Origin: Motacilla alba alba
Taxonomy: Eukaryota > Chordata > Aves > Passeriformes > Motacillidae
DNA length: 64,000 bases
Assembly (NCBI RefSeq): GCF_015832195.1
Contig: NC_052031.1
Span: forward strand, 8,867,850 to 8,931,849
Reading direction: 5' to 3'
This document shows, in pieces, positions 12,601 through 25,755 of this stretch. Positions within the stretch are counted from its first letter, which is position 1. Every line of letters begins with the position of its first letter. The notes beneath the pieces are model-generated. The model was not told the DNA's origin, did no database searches, and saw only the letters and a list, made by a program, of their open reading frames with translations. A program made the translations under genes and the position numbers.

Positions 12601-15600
12601 TTTCTGTGGTACTCAAAGCTTATTTGTGTTGTACATGTATGTAATCTAGCCTATCATAGAATATATATCACATATAAATATCTCACTTTGCTTTGAAGAG
12701 GTATCTGCTTGGAATTCAATGTCATCAAAATTAGGGAGGTTCCAAACTGAGATACTATTTTGTACCAGAAAAAGGTCTCTGTAATTAGATCTTTTTTTAA
12801 AAAAAAGAACAATTAGAAGGGGTTTTTTGTTGTTTTTTTAATGGGATGTATCTATTTTAATTGTTTTGATTTTGTATTTTCTTCACTTTGGAGTGTTCTT
12901 CTATAGGGTATTCTTTATGGATTTTCATCTGTACCTATAGCCTACCTTGGAATTTGGAAAAAAATCAAACCAAAACAACCTCCACTTCTCATAACAAAAG
13001 TCATGTAGAACAGATACATGGGGCAACCTGTGATTGCTTCTGCTATAGATTTTTAACAGTTACATGGGCTTCAAGTCTTCCCTTTCTACAATTACAAACT
13101 GGGAAATGAACTGTCCATAATTAGACAGAATGATCAAGAAACAGTCTATTTATGCAGAAATCTCTGTATCTCAGTCTGTTACGGATGGTAAGTAACGATT
13201 TAGGAAAGCTGCACAATCAAATGAGTACACATTCTCAACTCCCCTGTCAGTGAAACAGTGGCAGTCATCGATTCCCTTTACTCCTCTTGACTTCTGAATT
13301 GGAATAGACAATTAAGCTATCTTAGCTTTCTCATAAAGCTTGTCTTCCCAGTTGGAGCAGTGTGAAAGGAAGCTGTGAGAAATATTAAGAAAAATAGGGC
13401 AAAGAAAGAGATATAAAGATTGATTTCTCTTCCCTTAGTGAGTGTTAGCAATTAGGTAAACTGATTTTCAGTGAGGTCATCTGTCACAATTGGAAGCTAA
13501 TTTGAAAATGGATTAGCTTAGGAAGCAGCAATTTCTGCTCCATGGGATTCCACAGCTAGTGATTCAATTCTGTAACAGAGCTCATAAACTGGCTGAGATC
13601 AATGCCCACCTAATGTGCCATTACACCCCGGGCACACTTCAGTGACAGCACAGGCAGCCCTGGCTGCAGGGAGTTTCCCTGCTGGCTTTCCCCTGCTCCA
13701 CACTCGTGTTCCACAGGTGTGTTAGCTGATTATTTTGCCTAAGGGATTAAACAGTTTAGGAGAATTAGAATGGGTTTCCCCCTGTCTTGAGAATGAGCTT
13801 CGTACTCTGAGATCAGTAGCATCAAGTGAGAAGGATTAGTTGGCACACCCTTTTCTTAGGAAAGGGCTGCATCTGCTACATGAATGCAGGATTCTGCAGT
13901 AGCACAGCAGAGACTAATACACCATCTCCTGGAATTTCCAGTGACAAAGGACATGAGTTTGGTCAGATTTCTGGGGCTGTGTGAGCACACAGGTAGAGAA
14001 AGATAATCTCCTGCCCTGTCCCTGCCTCATCCCAAGAAGACTCCCAATATGATTCTGTCATCTTCTCTGAACTGTTTTGTCTCTTGAAAATCAGTACAGC
14101 CTTATTACCCCATCTATCCTTCTTAGCTGCCCATCCTCTTTCCCAGCCAAGCTCAGGTCCAGCTGAATCCCCCAGCTGCAGGTCCCTGCACTGTGATCCA
14201 AGCAGGTTACAGAGACTGGAGCCTGTAACCTCACATGGTCAGCAAGCAGATGGTGATGGCAGTGTCCTGAAGTTGCTCAGGCATTCACCACCAGTTACCT
14301 CTGATGAATATAGAGATATTTGTGTAGCTGCTCAAGTGAGAAACTGAATGTGTTAATTGCCATCAACCCAGGGATGGTGACCCGTGAAGGTCTGAAGGGA
14401 TTCAGGTGTATGGTTCAAGTAAGCTTTGCTGGGACAAGATTGAAAACCAGAGCCAAGGTACTCATGGGGAGAAACATCCAAAAGAGTTTTGTGCACTGCC
14501 AGTGGGAGGAATTCCAGAATTCAAGATCAGGCTGAATTAATAAGCCTGGAGTAATATAGTTCTCTTACAGTGAGAATTTTTTAATATTTTGGATAACTTT
14601 TTTCTCTAAGCTTGGTCAATATCTTTGGGCCAATATATTTATAATTTCATATTGGAAGTCCAGCTGGATAAATGAAGAATCTTTTTGGTGATATTTGTAC
14701 AGTGTTTCCTTGAAATTAATTCTGACATCTAAAGATGCTTACAGGATGAGTGGTTTTCTGTAGAAGACCAGATTTTGAAATGGAAATTGATATTGAGAAA
14801 AGGGAGGGAATCTTTCACTTAAAAATGTGAAAAAGCCAACAATTCCAGAACTTAAAATGAAAGTCTATAAAAATCACTTAGTTGTTTTCTGACAAAGACT
14901 TTTAACAAGCTTTCTAAACCATAGAGATAAATCATGATGATCACCTAGTTATTGAGCTGTAGTGACAATATAAATTTGAAAGCAAAAAATGGTGAATAAT
15001 TGAAGCAGATAAAATATCAAGCTTCACACCCTGCTCTCAGGGCATGTGCAATTTATGGTTTCATTTTACAATGGAATAGCCAGACACAATGCAAACACCA
15101 AGAATTAAGACTTCTAAAATTGAGACTCTGTTCACACAGATATTTGTGGTTGTATAAATACCACAACCCCACATACAGCAATGAATCACATTTTTACTTC
15201 AGACCCTTAGACACAGTTGCTAGCACTTCTTTTGTCAAAGAATTATTCAGAAAGATGCAATAGAAATCTTAGGGTAAAATTCAAAGAATTCTTCAAATGG
15301 AGTCCTTAGGAATATGAAAGGTTTCTATTGTCAGACATTAAACTCTTAGGAACCCATCTGACTTATGTATTTTTAAGGGTAATCAGACAACTAAATAATA
15401 TGGCTGGAGTCTTCCCCATGATCAAGCCATTTTTAAAAGTGAATTTTAATCAGAAAAGTGGCTTAGATGCCTATCAGAAGTTTTTGGGGGTATTAGGAGA
15501 AAAACAAAATAAATACAATCTGGAAAAACAGAGTTAATATGGTCTCTGTCTAAAGCATCAGAGCCGTATAAAAATGACACTCAAGCGCACTTCCTTCCTT

Positions 15601-18213
15601 GCCATGCTTTCCTTGGAAAGGAAACACATCCGCCTGGAACAGTGCAGAGTCATGGTGTGCTCTGCTATGTCTTGCTAAGGAGCCAGCTGAGGAATCAGGA
15701 TTCCAGGGAACAGCATATTTCATGCAGTCTAGATACATGCTTAGATATTGTCTCTTATGCAATTTTAACTTCTATTTTCCTATGTCAGTAACAATTTTAA
15801 TGCAGAAAATTTAATAGTTTCATGGAATTTCAGAGCAGATGTTTCATATGAGTGTGAAAAGATGTAGTTTCTTTATTTTAATTGTATTTTGACCTATTGA
15901 ATCAATGATAATGTCAGGTTTCATCAACAGTTATTCCATTACACTCTCTGAAAGAAAAATTAGTAGTATCTTCACTCTGCTTGGAATCTACCATTGAAAC
16001 AACAGAAACAAAATATCAAACAGAATAATGAAAAAAATTGCAATCAAATATTAGGGGACGAAAATCCAACTAATTTTAATGTGAAGCCTACCAAGTTTCT
16101 AAGATAATTGTATCATGTCAATGACTTCAACAGCAACAATGTTCACACTCAGGACTCTGGTGCTTTATACCCAGCTGGGCCTTTCTGTATCTTCACAGCA
16201 GCAAATACACTTTTTTACTTGTGTCACTATTCCTTCATAAATTTTTCTAGTGTGATAATTGTAAGAAAGAACCATAAGAACAAATCCCTGGTTTGGTTTC
16301 TGAAGTAAATACTATGTCTTATTTCCAGAGCTGTTTTTGCAAAGGCTATGTAACTAACAAAACCCTGTAGCCCTCACTAAGATATCTTTCTCTTACAAAT
16401 TAATAATATCACTTAGAAGTTCTCTGGCTCACCTCCTGTCACACTGGTGCAACATTCAGCTTGACTTTAGCAGAGGGGTGTTGAGTTTAGCAATTGGATG
16501 GGGCTGCACTTGTTTTTAGTGCAAGAAGGGGCATTACTTAAGTCAAACCTAACCTGCCAGTGATTGCTATGACTGGACTGTGGGGTCACTCTCACACTGC
16601 AATTGTATGTCAACATACAGTTAATAAACAAAGTGACACTTCGTGATTATTGCACAGCAAGTTACAAGTGAGGTGAAATTTCCTGCCTTTTCTGTAGAAG
16701 AAAATCTATGATGTCAGTGACACCAGCTCCCATTTTTTTTAACCATAAAAACTGAGAGGCTGGTTGGGTGATTAGATGTAGGAAAATTAGTTTTTGATGA
16801 AGTGTTGGCTAAACATGCCAAGTAAAATTCACCCCTACTATATGTCCATTGAGCACATGGGAATAACACCAAAGACAAAATTTTTCTAACCTTAAACCCA
16901 ACATTTTCTTTTATTTCATAACTCTATCCTTCAAAAATCCTAACTGAAGTTTAACTTTTCAGTGTGCCTGACTCTTCTACAGAGTGAAAGAACTTTGCAG
17001 CAGTGACTTCAAGGCAAATTGGCTTTTGAACAGAAAGCATATTAGCAGATGAGAAATTCTGTTGTCCTTTGTTCATGAAAGTCACAAGTGTTCAAGAATT
17101 TTGCTGACATCTTGCAGAATGGAGCTATCAGCAACAGTGGAGTGGGAACATCCGTCTCCACATAAACAGCTGAGGCTCTATTAATCTTTACAGATGGGCA
17201 TTGTGTCCATGGCATTTCTCAATCCTCCTTCTAGGCAGGGAGGATTTGGGATACTCAATCTGTAACTAACCGTGACTCACCAAATCTTTAACTTATCAAG
17301 AGTGTTGTCAGATGTCCTGAAGACACATCCACAACTCAGGATGTAAAATGAAATACATATGCCGCCTGATCCATTGTGCAGAGAAGAAATTAAGGTGCCC
17401 AGCTTGTTAGCTGACCTAGTTTCACTGAGGTATATGGAGGTGGGAAGATCTATAGCATCAGCATGTAGTCTGTGTGGTGTTCAGACTGAACATCTGGTCT
17501 TGTGTACTTATCAGAGGTAAGAAAAAGTAATAATTAGTCAGAGATCAGGCCATACTATAGTATACTAGCCATGTGGTAAATGTTGAAGCTTCAAAAAGAA
17601 TGAAGGAGTTCAAGCCAGCCTGACTCCTTACCCAAAGGTTCTTAAAGAATGTGTGAGACTCACTCTGTAAATCGGGAACTTTTGTCAGTCAGGTTGGCAC
17701 TTTTTTCTCATTTTACTGTGAGTATCACCATATTTCATGGAGACTGGTGATCAAATTAGGCTCCTACTGACTTGAAATATTATGGGAGGAATGAAACCAT
17801 ATCACATTTGCTCATTTGCACATTTTTATTTGCACTGCCATACCTTCCCACCAGCGAACCGTCCTGAAGATATGTTTGTTTCCTAAGATATTCTAAAGTC
17901 AAATTCTCAATGTTATTGTTCTGGTGGGTTTTTTTATTTATTGTGCCTAGTAACTTCAAAGAGAGAAATTATATCATGGCTGTTTGCATAAAAAATATTT
18001 CAGTTTCATATACACATGGAAATATTTAAAATGAAATACTGGTTCAGATAGCTGGAGAAACACCAAGTTCTTGTTATGTACGCTTCTTGGTTTCTCTGTA
18101 CAAACACAAATCTAAAGCAAACCAATAAGAATTTGTATATGAGTTTTCCTCTGAGCTTCTTTAGAGACCATTTCAAATCCACTATGTGTATTAAATTATG
18201 AACCATAACTTAC
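9696..18213. other. Noncoding DNA, no gene seen
   Basis: About 8.5 kb of AT-rich unique sequence. Frames up to about 100 codons (for example 11658-11963 and 10239-10487) show no recognisable domain. The frame at 10239-10487 follows a T-rich acceptor-like tract ending at 10297 but lacks a good donor. A 30-base island at 13158-13187 is bounded by TATGCAG and GATG|GTAAGT. Nothing else stands out. Confidence 0.55.
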
Positions 18214-18266
18214 TTCCCCATATCGAATCCAACATCCACAAGTAACTGTTCAGTTATTTAACGCAA
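18214..18266 (-). other. Candidate 53-nt noncoding exon, minus strand
   Basis: Read on the minus strand, a strong T-rich acceptor ending TCTGAG precedes this island and the donor GGGGAA|GTAAGT follows it. All three reading registers contain stops, so if used it would be an untranslated or lncRNA exon. Both splice signals are good, but chance pairs this good are expected in 64 kb. Confidence 0.15.
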
Positions 18267-21200
18267 CTCAGATGAAAAAAACAGCATGTCTTATTCATGT
18301 CAAAAAGTATCACTGGAGAAAACAGTCCCCCACACTCAGAGCCAGCAGAATACTCAGCTTATGTTAATGACTGTAACTCAGAGTTTTGTATCCTATTGGA
18401 TCACAAATCTTATAGGATCATGAGAAACGCATTCTGGATAGTAGACATTTTTAAGCAGTTACAACTCTCCTCCTTAATAGGAGAAGAGTACACTTGGTTT
18501 CAGAAGGCAAAATGCAGAGACACTTCACTGACACCAGTTTCCCCAAACTCCTTCTTTTAGCATCCCCTTGGATGTTTTCATTCCTTGAAGGAAAGCCAAT
18601 ATTCATACACTCCCTATAACCTCCTTTACATCTGTGGTATAGTTTTTACTTGATTGCTTTTGCTTTTGTAACTTCACAAAGTTTGTTTTGGGGATTTGGC
18701 TTGTAGTCACTGAAGTCTTCTTGGATAGCCACACTCGTGTCTTTGTAAATAATGGCTCACCATGTTTAATCCTCTGACAGATAGTATTGAGAGTAGACTA
18801 AGTGGAATCAGAAAACAAGATCTTAAATAATCACCTATTGGATTCATAAGGGACTTCCAAGAATCTAGAACACAATCTCATTCCAACAGACTTAACAGAG
18901 TCAGCCAAAAGATTTACACATCAAGATTAGGTATTAACTGGGTGTCCAATCTATAGTTACTATCTAAATCAGCATCCCATCATGTTCAGAATGGATAAAC
19001 ACACCACTCCCAGTACTCAGCCTAAGCACACATAATACAGGCGAACTTCAGATTGTTTATACAGTGATTTTCACATGAATGAACTCTGGAATCTGCCCTG
19101 AGATTAGCTCTTCTGACTTAAAAGAAATGTAACAAAAATCCTTTATCTTTCTTCACAGATCATATTTTTTTCATTCACCCTAGTGAGTCAGAGCTCTGGC
19201 GTGCACCCTCAGGCCTGCCATAGCTGTGTTTAACACAAGTCTCTAAGACTGGAGGACAAAAGTGGTTTTTTCCTTACTGCTTAAGGAAGAGGTTTGAAAC
19301 CAGCAAAGACAGAATTCATATCCCACAGTCTGGTGTCTTTGTTTGAAGCAATGTGCCAACTGGGTTTAACATGTGGCATGTCCCGTTAACCCTGGATGTG
19401 TTCAGCTCCTCTGCTGAAAGGTAGGCAAAATTTTCCTAGCCAGGCAGGTCCATAATGGAGCATTACAAACTGCCTTCAGGCCTGCTCTCATGAACGTTTG
19501 GGCTTCCATGTGCTTGGGAACCTGCTGTGTTTTCTGCACGTGTACAGCCATAGATTGTCCAGAATTTACAGCACATGCTTGCCTTGCCTGCCCCACATGC
19601 TTTATCATGATGCATGTAATTACACAGGTCTTTTAAAAGGCAAATTTGATATTTTTAATAAGCCCTTTGAATTCACTACTTCAGGTGATTTTCTAGTTAT
19701 TGGCTGTTTGTTCATTATTTTGGGTACCTCTTTTAAAAATTATGACTGCTATACACTTGCACTGCAATATTTCGTTTAGTAGTGGGGTTTTTTTTTACTT
19801 GTTCTATTAAACACACTCTAAAATATAACTTTTTTCCCCACATGCAGGTGTTATGAAGGTTATTTGTATCCTAAAGCTGTTTATAGTATATACCTGACTG
19901 AAATTTCATATTCTCCTCTCCTTCCAAATTAAAAAAAAAAATTGTTATTAATAATGGTTTAAATTTGTCTATTTAATGCATCTCCCAGGAACTTGAAACA
20001 CCTGCTGTGTCAGCCTATGCCTTACAAGAATAGAGAGGTTATATATTAGATTTAGGCCTGTGGATTAAAATAAAGCTTTTCTTTATGGGAGTTCCACCTG
20101 GGAATGGCTGCTCTACAATTCTATAAAAACCATGAGAAAATTTGTTTCCAGCCCAAACGACTTCACAAAATAGAAGACATTAACATGAAAATGTAACTGA
20201 AACAAAACTGACAAAAAAAAAACCCCAAAACACTAAGTGCCATGGGAGAATCACAAATTTCACCCTGCCAATAACATTTTGAGACCTGCTGTTTTTCCTC
20301 TAGGTGTCCACATGGCTCTGATTTTCCCCTGATTAGAAAAAAACATAAACATTGGCAAAGGCAGTGAAGAAAGAGTGCTGACCCCACTCTGTGAACTAGC
20401 ACTTGATGCTGTCTGTCTTGGTTGAGTCTCAGTTTGACTATAAAGATATATTCATTTGGTTTTAATTTGAGGAAAATTTATATTTCAATAAAAGCAAAAT
20501 TAAACTCCCTTTGTTCAGATTAGTAAATTCTGTCAGTTGAGTTTTACATAGATTTGTTGACAGTTAGCCATGGCTGTGTCAGTGCTTCAGTTCTGTTTTT
20601 TTTCCTTAATATTTAAACAAAAATACATAATTTTGTCAAGAAAATAAAAAAAAAGTGAAGAAAAATGGAGGAAATCTATAGAACAGTAAATCAACACTTT
20701 TCAATTTTCTCTATAGCTTGTGTACAATGGGAGAATCAAATTTAAGGTCATATTCACTTCTGTAGGCAGCTACTTGCAAGAGACGAGGTGACAAATTTAG
20801 TCTTAGAAAACTTTGGCCTCCTGGTATTGTGGCTGAAGTTGCTATTTGGCTAAGTTGTGGTGTTGGCAGTGAGAACAGATTTATGCACATAAAGCTGCCA
20901 TTCTATCAGGGCTTTTATAACACAGAGTGCACTTCTCAAGTTGTACCTTGGTCTGAAAAGAGCTGAAAGAAAGAAGCAATTGAGCACCGGGAGAATGGTA
21001 CCAGATGCTGGCCTTTTGACACCAACCAGTGGGCCATGGCTGAGCACTTCCTCAGCAAGCCCTGCTCTCAGCCACTTCAGCTACCTAAAGAAATCCTCAT
21101 AATAAAAAACACTATCAAAACTAAGGAGTTTCATGAGCTCCATGTGACAACATAAAGAAAAGGGGGGAAAGAAAAGGCTTAACTAAACAAGAAGGTGATA

Positions 21201-24200
21201 AAAAAAAGCATGCTGCTGTATTTGGTTTCCAACCTAGCTGTAGGTTTTTAAGGGACTGTTTTTACCTTTCTAACAGCAGTAAAAAGCAGTAATTAGACTA
21301 AGCAGTGGGAAAATTGTAGAAAGACTCTACTAACTAGAATCTCATCTAAATTAAGTACTTGGGATGGTCTTTAGGAGATCTGCCTTTACATCCCTGCATC
21401 TGCTGCTCCTTTCCTGTGCATCCTACAACAAATATGTTTTTCAAATTTGAGTTCTTTCTCTGTAAAATGGGGATGATAATTTTAAATTTCTTCTGGCCTT
21501 TCATCTGTACTTTCGGCTCAGATGTAAGCTCTTTGGGGCTGAGTGTGCTTTTTATTTCTCAAATTCCACAAGGCAAAGGTGAAAAATCTGCTCATAAACA
21601 CAGAGATACACATTAGGAATTGACTCCTGTACTTTCAATTAACTTCTTTACACTTTTACAGCACCTTTTAGCCAAAAATCTCCAAGTAGTTTGCAAACCA
21701 TGGCAATGCTGTGTTCAACCTCACAATACTCTTATGAGTTCATTAAAAATTATTGCAATACTATAGATGGAAAAAAAAAGGGCATGTAGTCTGTGAGAGA
21801 AAAATCATTAGGCCACAGATTTTTCAAAGTGCTCTGTCATAGTGAATGCTAAAAAATCTACCATGCCTTCTCCCTTACCCTCTGCCAATGTATTTGCAAA
21901 GTAATTGTATGGAGAGAGTAGAGATGTGTCAAACCACAAGTGATGCTCCCTCTCTAAGAAAACCCACAAGCATGTATTGCTATGTTATTACACCACCAGG
22001 ATGCAAATACTGAGTCATGAAATATATGGAAATCAGTTTCAATGGTAGAAGTTGAGCACACCCTTCCATGGTTTTGACAGAGAGAGAGTGTGATAGTCTT
22101 CTTTGATGTAGTAAAGGATCCCTTGTTAGCTATGTCAACTTTATCCTTAGAATTAGAGGAGTAGAATGAAGTGAAAATGTGACTGGAGGGCAGAAACAGA
22201 GTGAAGGTTGAGGCATCCAGTTTCTAACTGTTGGAGAACTCTTCAACATTATTCTGTAGACACCTACCCCAAAATAGATACAGTACTTACTTTCTGTTGC
22301 CTCCAAATGAAATTTCTTTTCAGAGATGAGATTAGATCATTATATTTCTTTGTTATACTATACATTCTTCACTACATACGCTGCATTATATTACATATAT
22401 CTATACCTTGGTTATATATTTTGCACTATATTACATAGTGTTTCTTCAGGGAAAGAAATGATGTCATACTGAAAGCTGAAATCTTGAGACTTGGGTTAAG
22501 TTCCTGCCTCTGCCATAGGCATCTTATGTCACTTAATTAAATCCTCTCAGGTTTTGTTCTTTTTTTGCTCCATATACTACATAATTCCTTCGAAAATGCC
22601 ATAACCAGTTAAAGCTGGAAAATATTTCCTTCTGCTAAAAAGACTATTCCAGAACAACTCCAAGTATGTTCATGTGTATTTATCCATATATTTATCCGTA
22701 TTTATCCATATCCAAGCAATCAGCACAAAAACCCAGACACATAGGTGTGCACATGTCTGAACAAGTTTATATATTATAGATAGAGACCATTTACTCCAAT
22801 GGGGAAATTTGGCCAGATCTCAGACACAGATTGGTAGATATTTTCTGCTGGCAATGTTTCTCAAGGAAGAGAAAGTGAAGAATAGCTTCTACAGTTAGAA
22901 CCTCTTAGAGAATTTAAGGCAGCATAATATTGCTACGTAAGCTGGAAGCAAGCCAGGACATTGGGGTTAACACCCCTGCTCAAGTGAAAGGAGCCAGGGG
23001 ACCATTCACAGCTATAAAAGTGGTCAAGAGCCGTGGTTTTAGGTTACATCCTAAATACAGGTAACTCAAGGACATTGCTAAATGCATCACGTTGAGTACA
23101 AGCTTCACTTCTGTAGAATGGCATAGCATATTTCTAATATTTATGAATACATGGAGCAAGTTTTTTCAGTCAGTACTGTTTGTGATACATAAAACTGAAG
23201 AAATTAAAGGCAGAAGGAGTAGTTATATTAAGTCCAAACGAGCATTCAGTTGTGATCCTGGTGAAACCAGTGGGACATTTTCCTAATATTGAGAACAGCA
23301 TCAGATATGGTTTCAGTTTTATTGTGCACTGTTATATGTCTAGCTAATAGAATATGGGTCTTTCTGTATAGACATATCTACATGATGAGTATGTTTTCAG
23401 TTTTGTTTTCTGTCTTCTGCCTGTTTTCTAAACACAGACAAAACTTGCTTGGGAATAATATGCTGTTATGTTAAAAGTGGCTGTATAGGAACTTCAAAGC
23501 ATTTAAAATTTTTATATAAGGTTGAGGAGGGAGATTTGTTGTTCTGTTGAGACTTTTCATTAAATTTCTTGCCTTTGCTCAGGTAAACTAAGATTGTTTG
23601 TGTTCAGAAAATGCATGCCGTAAATGAAGAATACTCATGGACTTGTTAGACACCTTTACATCACATCTAACTGGAGGAAATTGTATAGATATCTTAATAG
23701 ACTAAAGCAGTATTGGCATACCTTCTGATGTAATTACCAATCATTGCAGTATTGCTTCAGGAAAGACAGGTATCCTTGTTTCCACACCACAGTAGAGTGC
23801 CTTCAGTCACTGTCTTTTGTGATGTTTTCTTGGTGAAGGGATTTTTTATCTCTTCTGATAGATTATGACCAGAAATGCAGGAACAGGGGGTCATGATTCT
23901 TAGGTGCCTATATCTAGAAATCAGAATGGTCATCTGGGAAGTGGAGTCCGGTTTCTATGATAAAGTCTGCTCCTCATCGCCTATGTTATTTTCTTTAACC
24001 TAGTGATGTGAAATGAGAAAATAATTCCTGTAATCTGTCTAATCCTCTCTAATCAAATAGCTAGCTTTTACTGTATAGTACAGGGCTTCCTTAACTGACC
24101 TGAGTGATTTTGCCCTGAAGAGGATATACTCTTTATTGCTCTGTTCTAGAGTCACTGGCTCACATTAGTGTTGCCTACAAAGTGATGGGGACAATAATAT

Positions 24201-25330
24201 CTCACAGTGGGACAGCTGTTTCCACAGGGGAAGTCAGATCACAAGTCACATAAACTGACTGTGGAGATGCTCAGAACCAATTGTACTGATGGAGAACAAG
24301 GGACACTACGCACTTTCAGAGAGGAAATGACTGTGCAGAAGTCTTTGGAGTCAGTGAGTGATGCTTGTCTTCCATGGATTTGTACCCCGTTGAATTTTGC
24401 TGCCTTTCCCTTCTTTCCCAGCCAGACATGCTCAGCATGGCAGCACTCTGGCATGTACACCATGGAAACTTCTTTAGTAGTCCATGTACAGCTGTGCTCA
24501 GCACACACACAGGTGCTTCTGCCTGTACTTTCAGTCTTGCCAGCACTGGCGATGTATTTTTAAAGGTATTTTTGGCAATCTCACTCAGATTTTCTGCAGC
24601 TAAATGGTGAGTGGAGCCCACCCAGCAAGAACAAGTGAAATCATCCTTCTTCCTCACTGACTTCCTTGTCACTCTCAGCCTTTGAGGAAGAAGTCAGAGG
24701 GGTCAGTTGAATCATTGAGGAAATGTTTCTGTATTAGCATAATTATTTTGCTGTTTTGTAGCTTAGCCTGGAAGGCCTGGGCACAGCATCTGGTGTGCAG
24801 TGAGGTCCTGCCTTTCCCCAGCAGTGCTGTTGGGTTGCTGAGGCTCACGGAGGTCAAGAGACTGTCCACAAGGTCATCCAATGACTCAATGCCTCAATTC
24901 AAACTCAGTCCCAGCATCTGCTTGACTCTTGATTTTTTGTTCTGACCAGGAGACTCACCCGAAATTAATTGGTGGAGAATTCAGTGCTAGTTGGATTAAG
25001 TAGGTCCTTTTATGTTTATGACAATAGTATGTCAGTGCTTTCATGATGAATAGAGGAAATCTGGTATGCAGCATCAATCCTTACAGAAAAATTCAGTCCT
25101 ATTAGGATGATCAAGCTTCAGAAACTCAAACAACAACACATACACAAACAAAGGAGAGACAGTCTTGGGGCTATTCATTGATTCAGTCAAAGGCAAGTTT
25201 TCTTTGCTAATAGCTCTTGTGCTTCTGAGGCATTTTCTGCTGTGACCAAGGTCAGCATAACATGGCAGAAATCACTCTGGTAGGAAAGAACACTGTCAGT
25301 GCTGGTTCGTATCTTTCCCTTTTTCTTTTC
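18267..25330. other. Noncoding DNA, no gene seen
   Basis: AT-rich unique sequence. 22680-22720 holds an imperfect tandem array built on TTTATCCATAT. 24207-24672 has overlapping frames of about 118 codons on both strands with no domain. An acceptor-like CTTTCCCAG at 24413-24421 and a donor-like ATG|GTGAGT at 24607 bound a 185-base open stretch there. A recursive-splice-like CAG|GTAAAC lies at 23582/23583. An octamer ATGCAAAT is at 22001-22008. Confidence 0.55.
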
Positions 25331-25755
25331 TCATGGTGTTTTGACCCTGGATGGATGCCAGGTGCCCATCAAAGCCTCTGTATTACTCCCCTCCTCAGCT
25401 GGACAGAAGAGAGAAAAATATAACGAAAGGTTCATGAGTTGATAAGCACAGCGAGAAATCACTCATCAATTACTGTCACAGACAGAGCAGACCTGACTTA
25501 GGGAAAATTAGCTGAATTTATTACCAATGAAAATCGGAGTAGGATAATGAAAAGTAAAACAAATCTTGAAAAACACCTTGCCCTGCCACTTGCTTCTTCC
25601 TAGGCTTAAGCTTATTCTTGGTTCTCAGCCTTGGGCAGGGATGGGTGCATCTTGAAGCCAGCTGGTATTGGCTATGTTGGACATGGAGACAGAGATGTCA
25701 CCCCTGGACCTCCCTCTCTCCCATTACCAGACCCTTGCCGTGGAAACCCAATATA
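25331..25755 (-). mobile_element. Avian LTR-type dispersed repeat, internally deleted
   Basis: The stretch beginning TGGTGTTTTGACCCTGG near 25334, through TATAACGAAAGGTTCATGAG (about 25420), to the CAAATCTTGAAAAACACC block (about 25560) matches a dispersed repeat I remember from many bird genomes, in the orientation usually printed as its complement. The right part (about 25640-25755, ending near GAAACCCAATA) matches the other end of the same remembered element. In the copies I recall, several hundred bases of short GC-rich tandem units separate the two parts. Here only about 80 bases do, so this copy looks internally deleted. The family assignment is from memory (LTR retrotransposon, probably ERV-related) and the strand follows the AATAAA-containing sense on minus. 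No viral gene remains. Confidence 0.6.

Noticed and set aside
13158..13187. 30-base island between TATGCAG and GATG|GTAAGT
   Set aside because: The donor is good but the acceptor's pyrimidine tract is poor.
22330..22440. AT-rich TATATTACAT-like repeats
   Set aside because: Too irregular to define a unit; ordinary AT-rich sequence.
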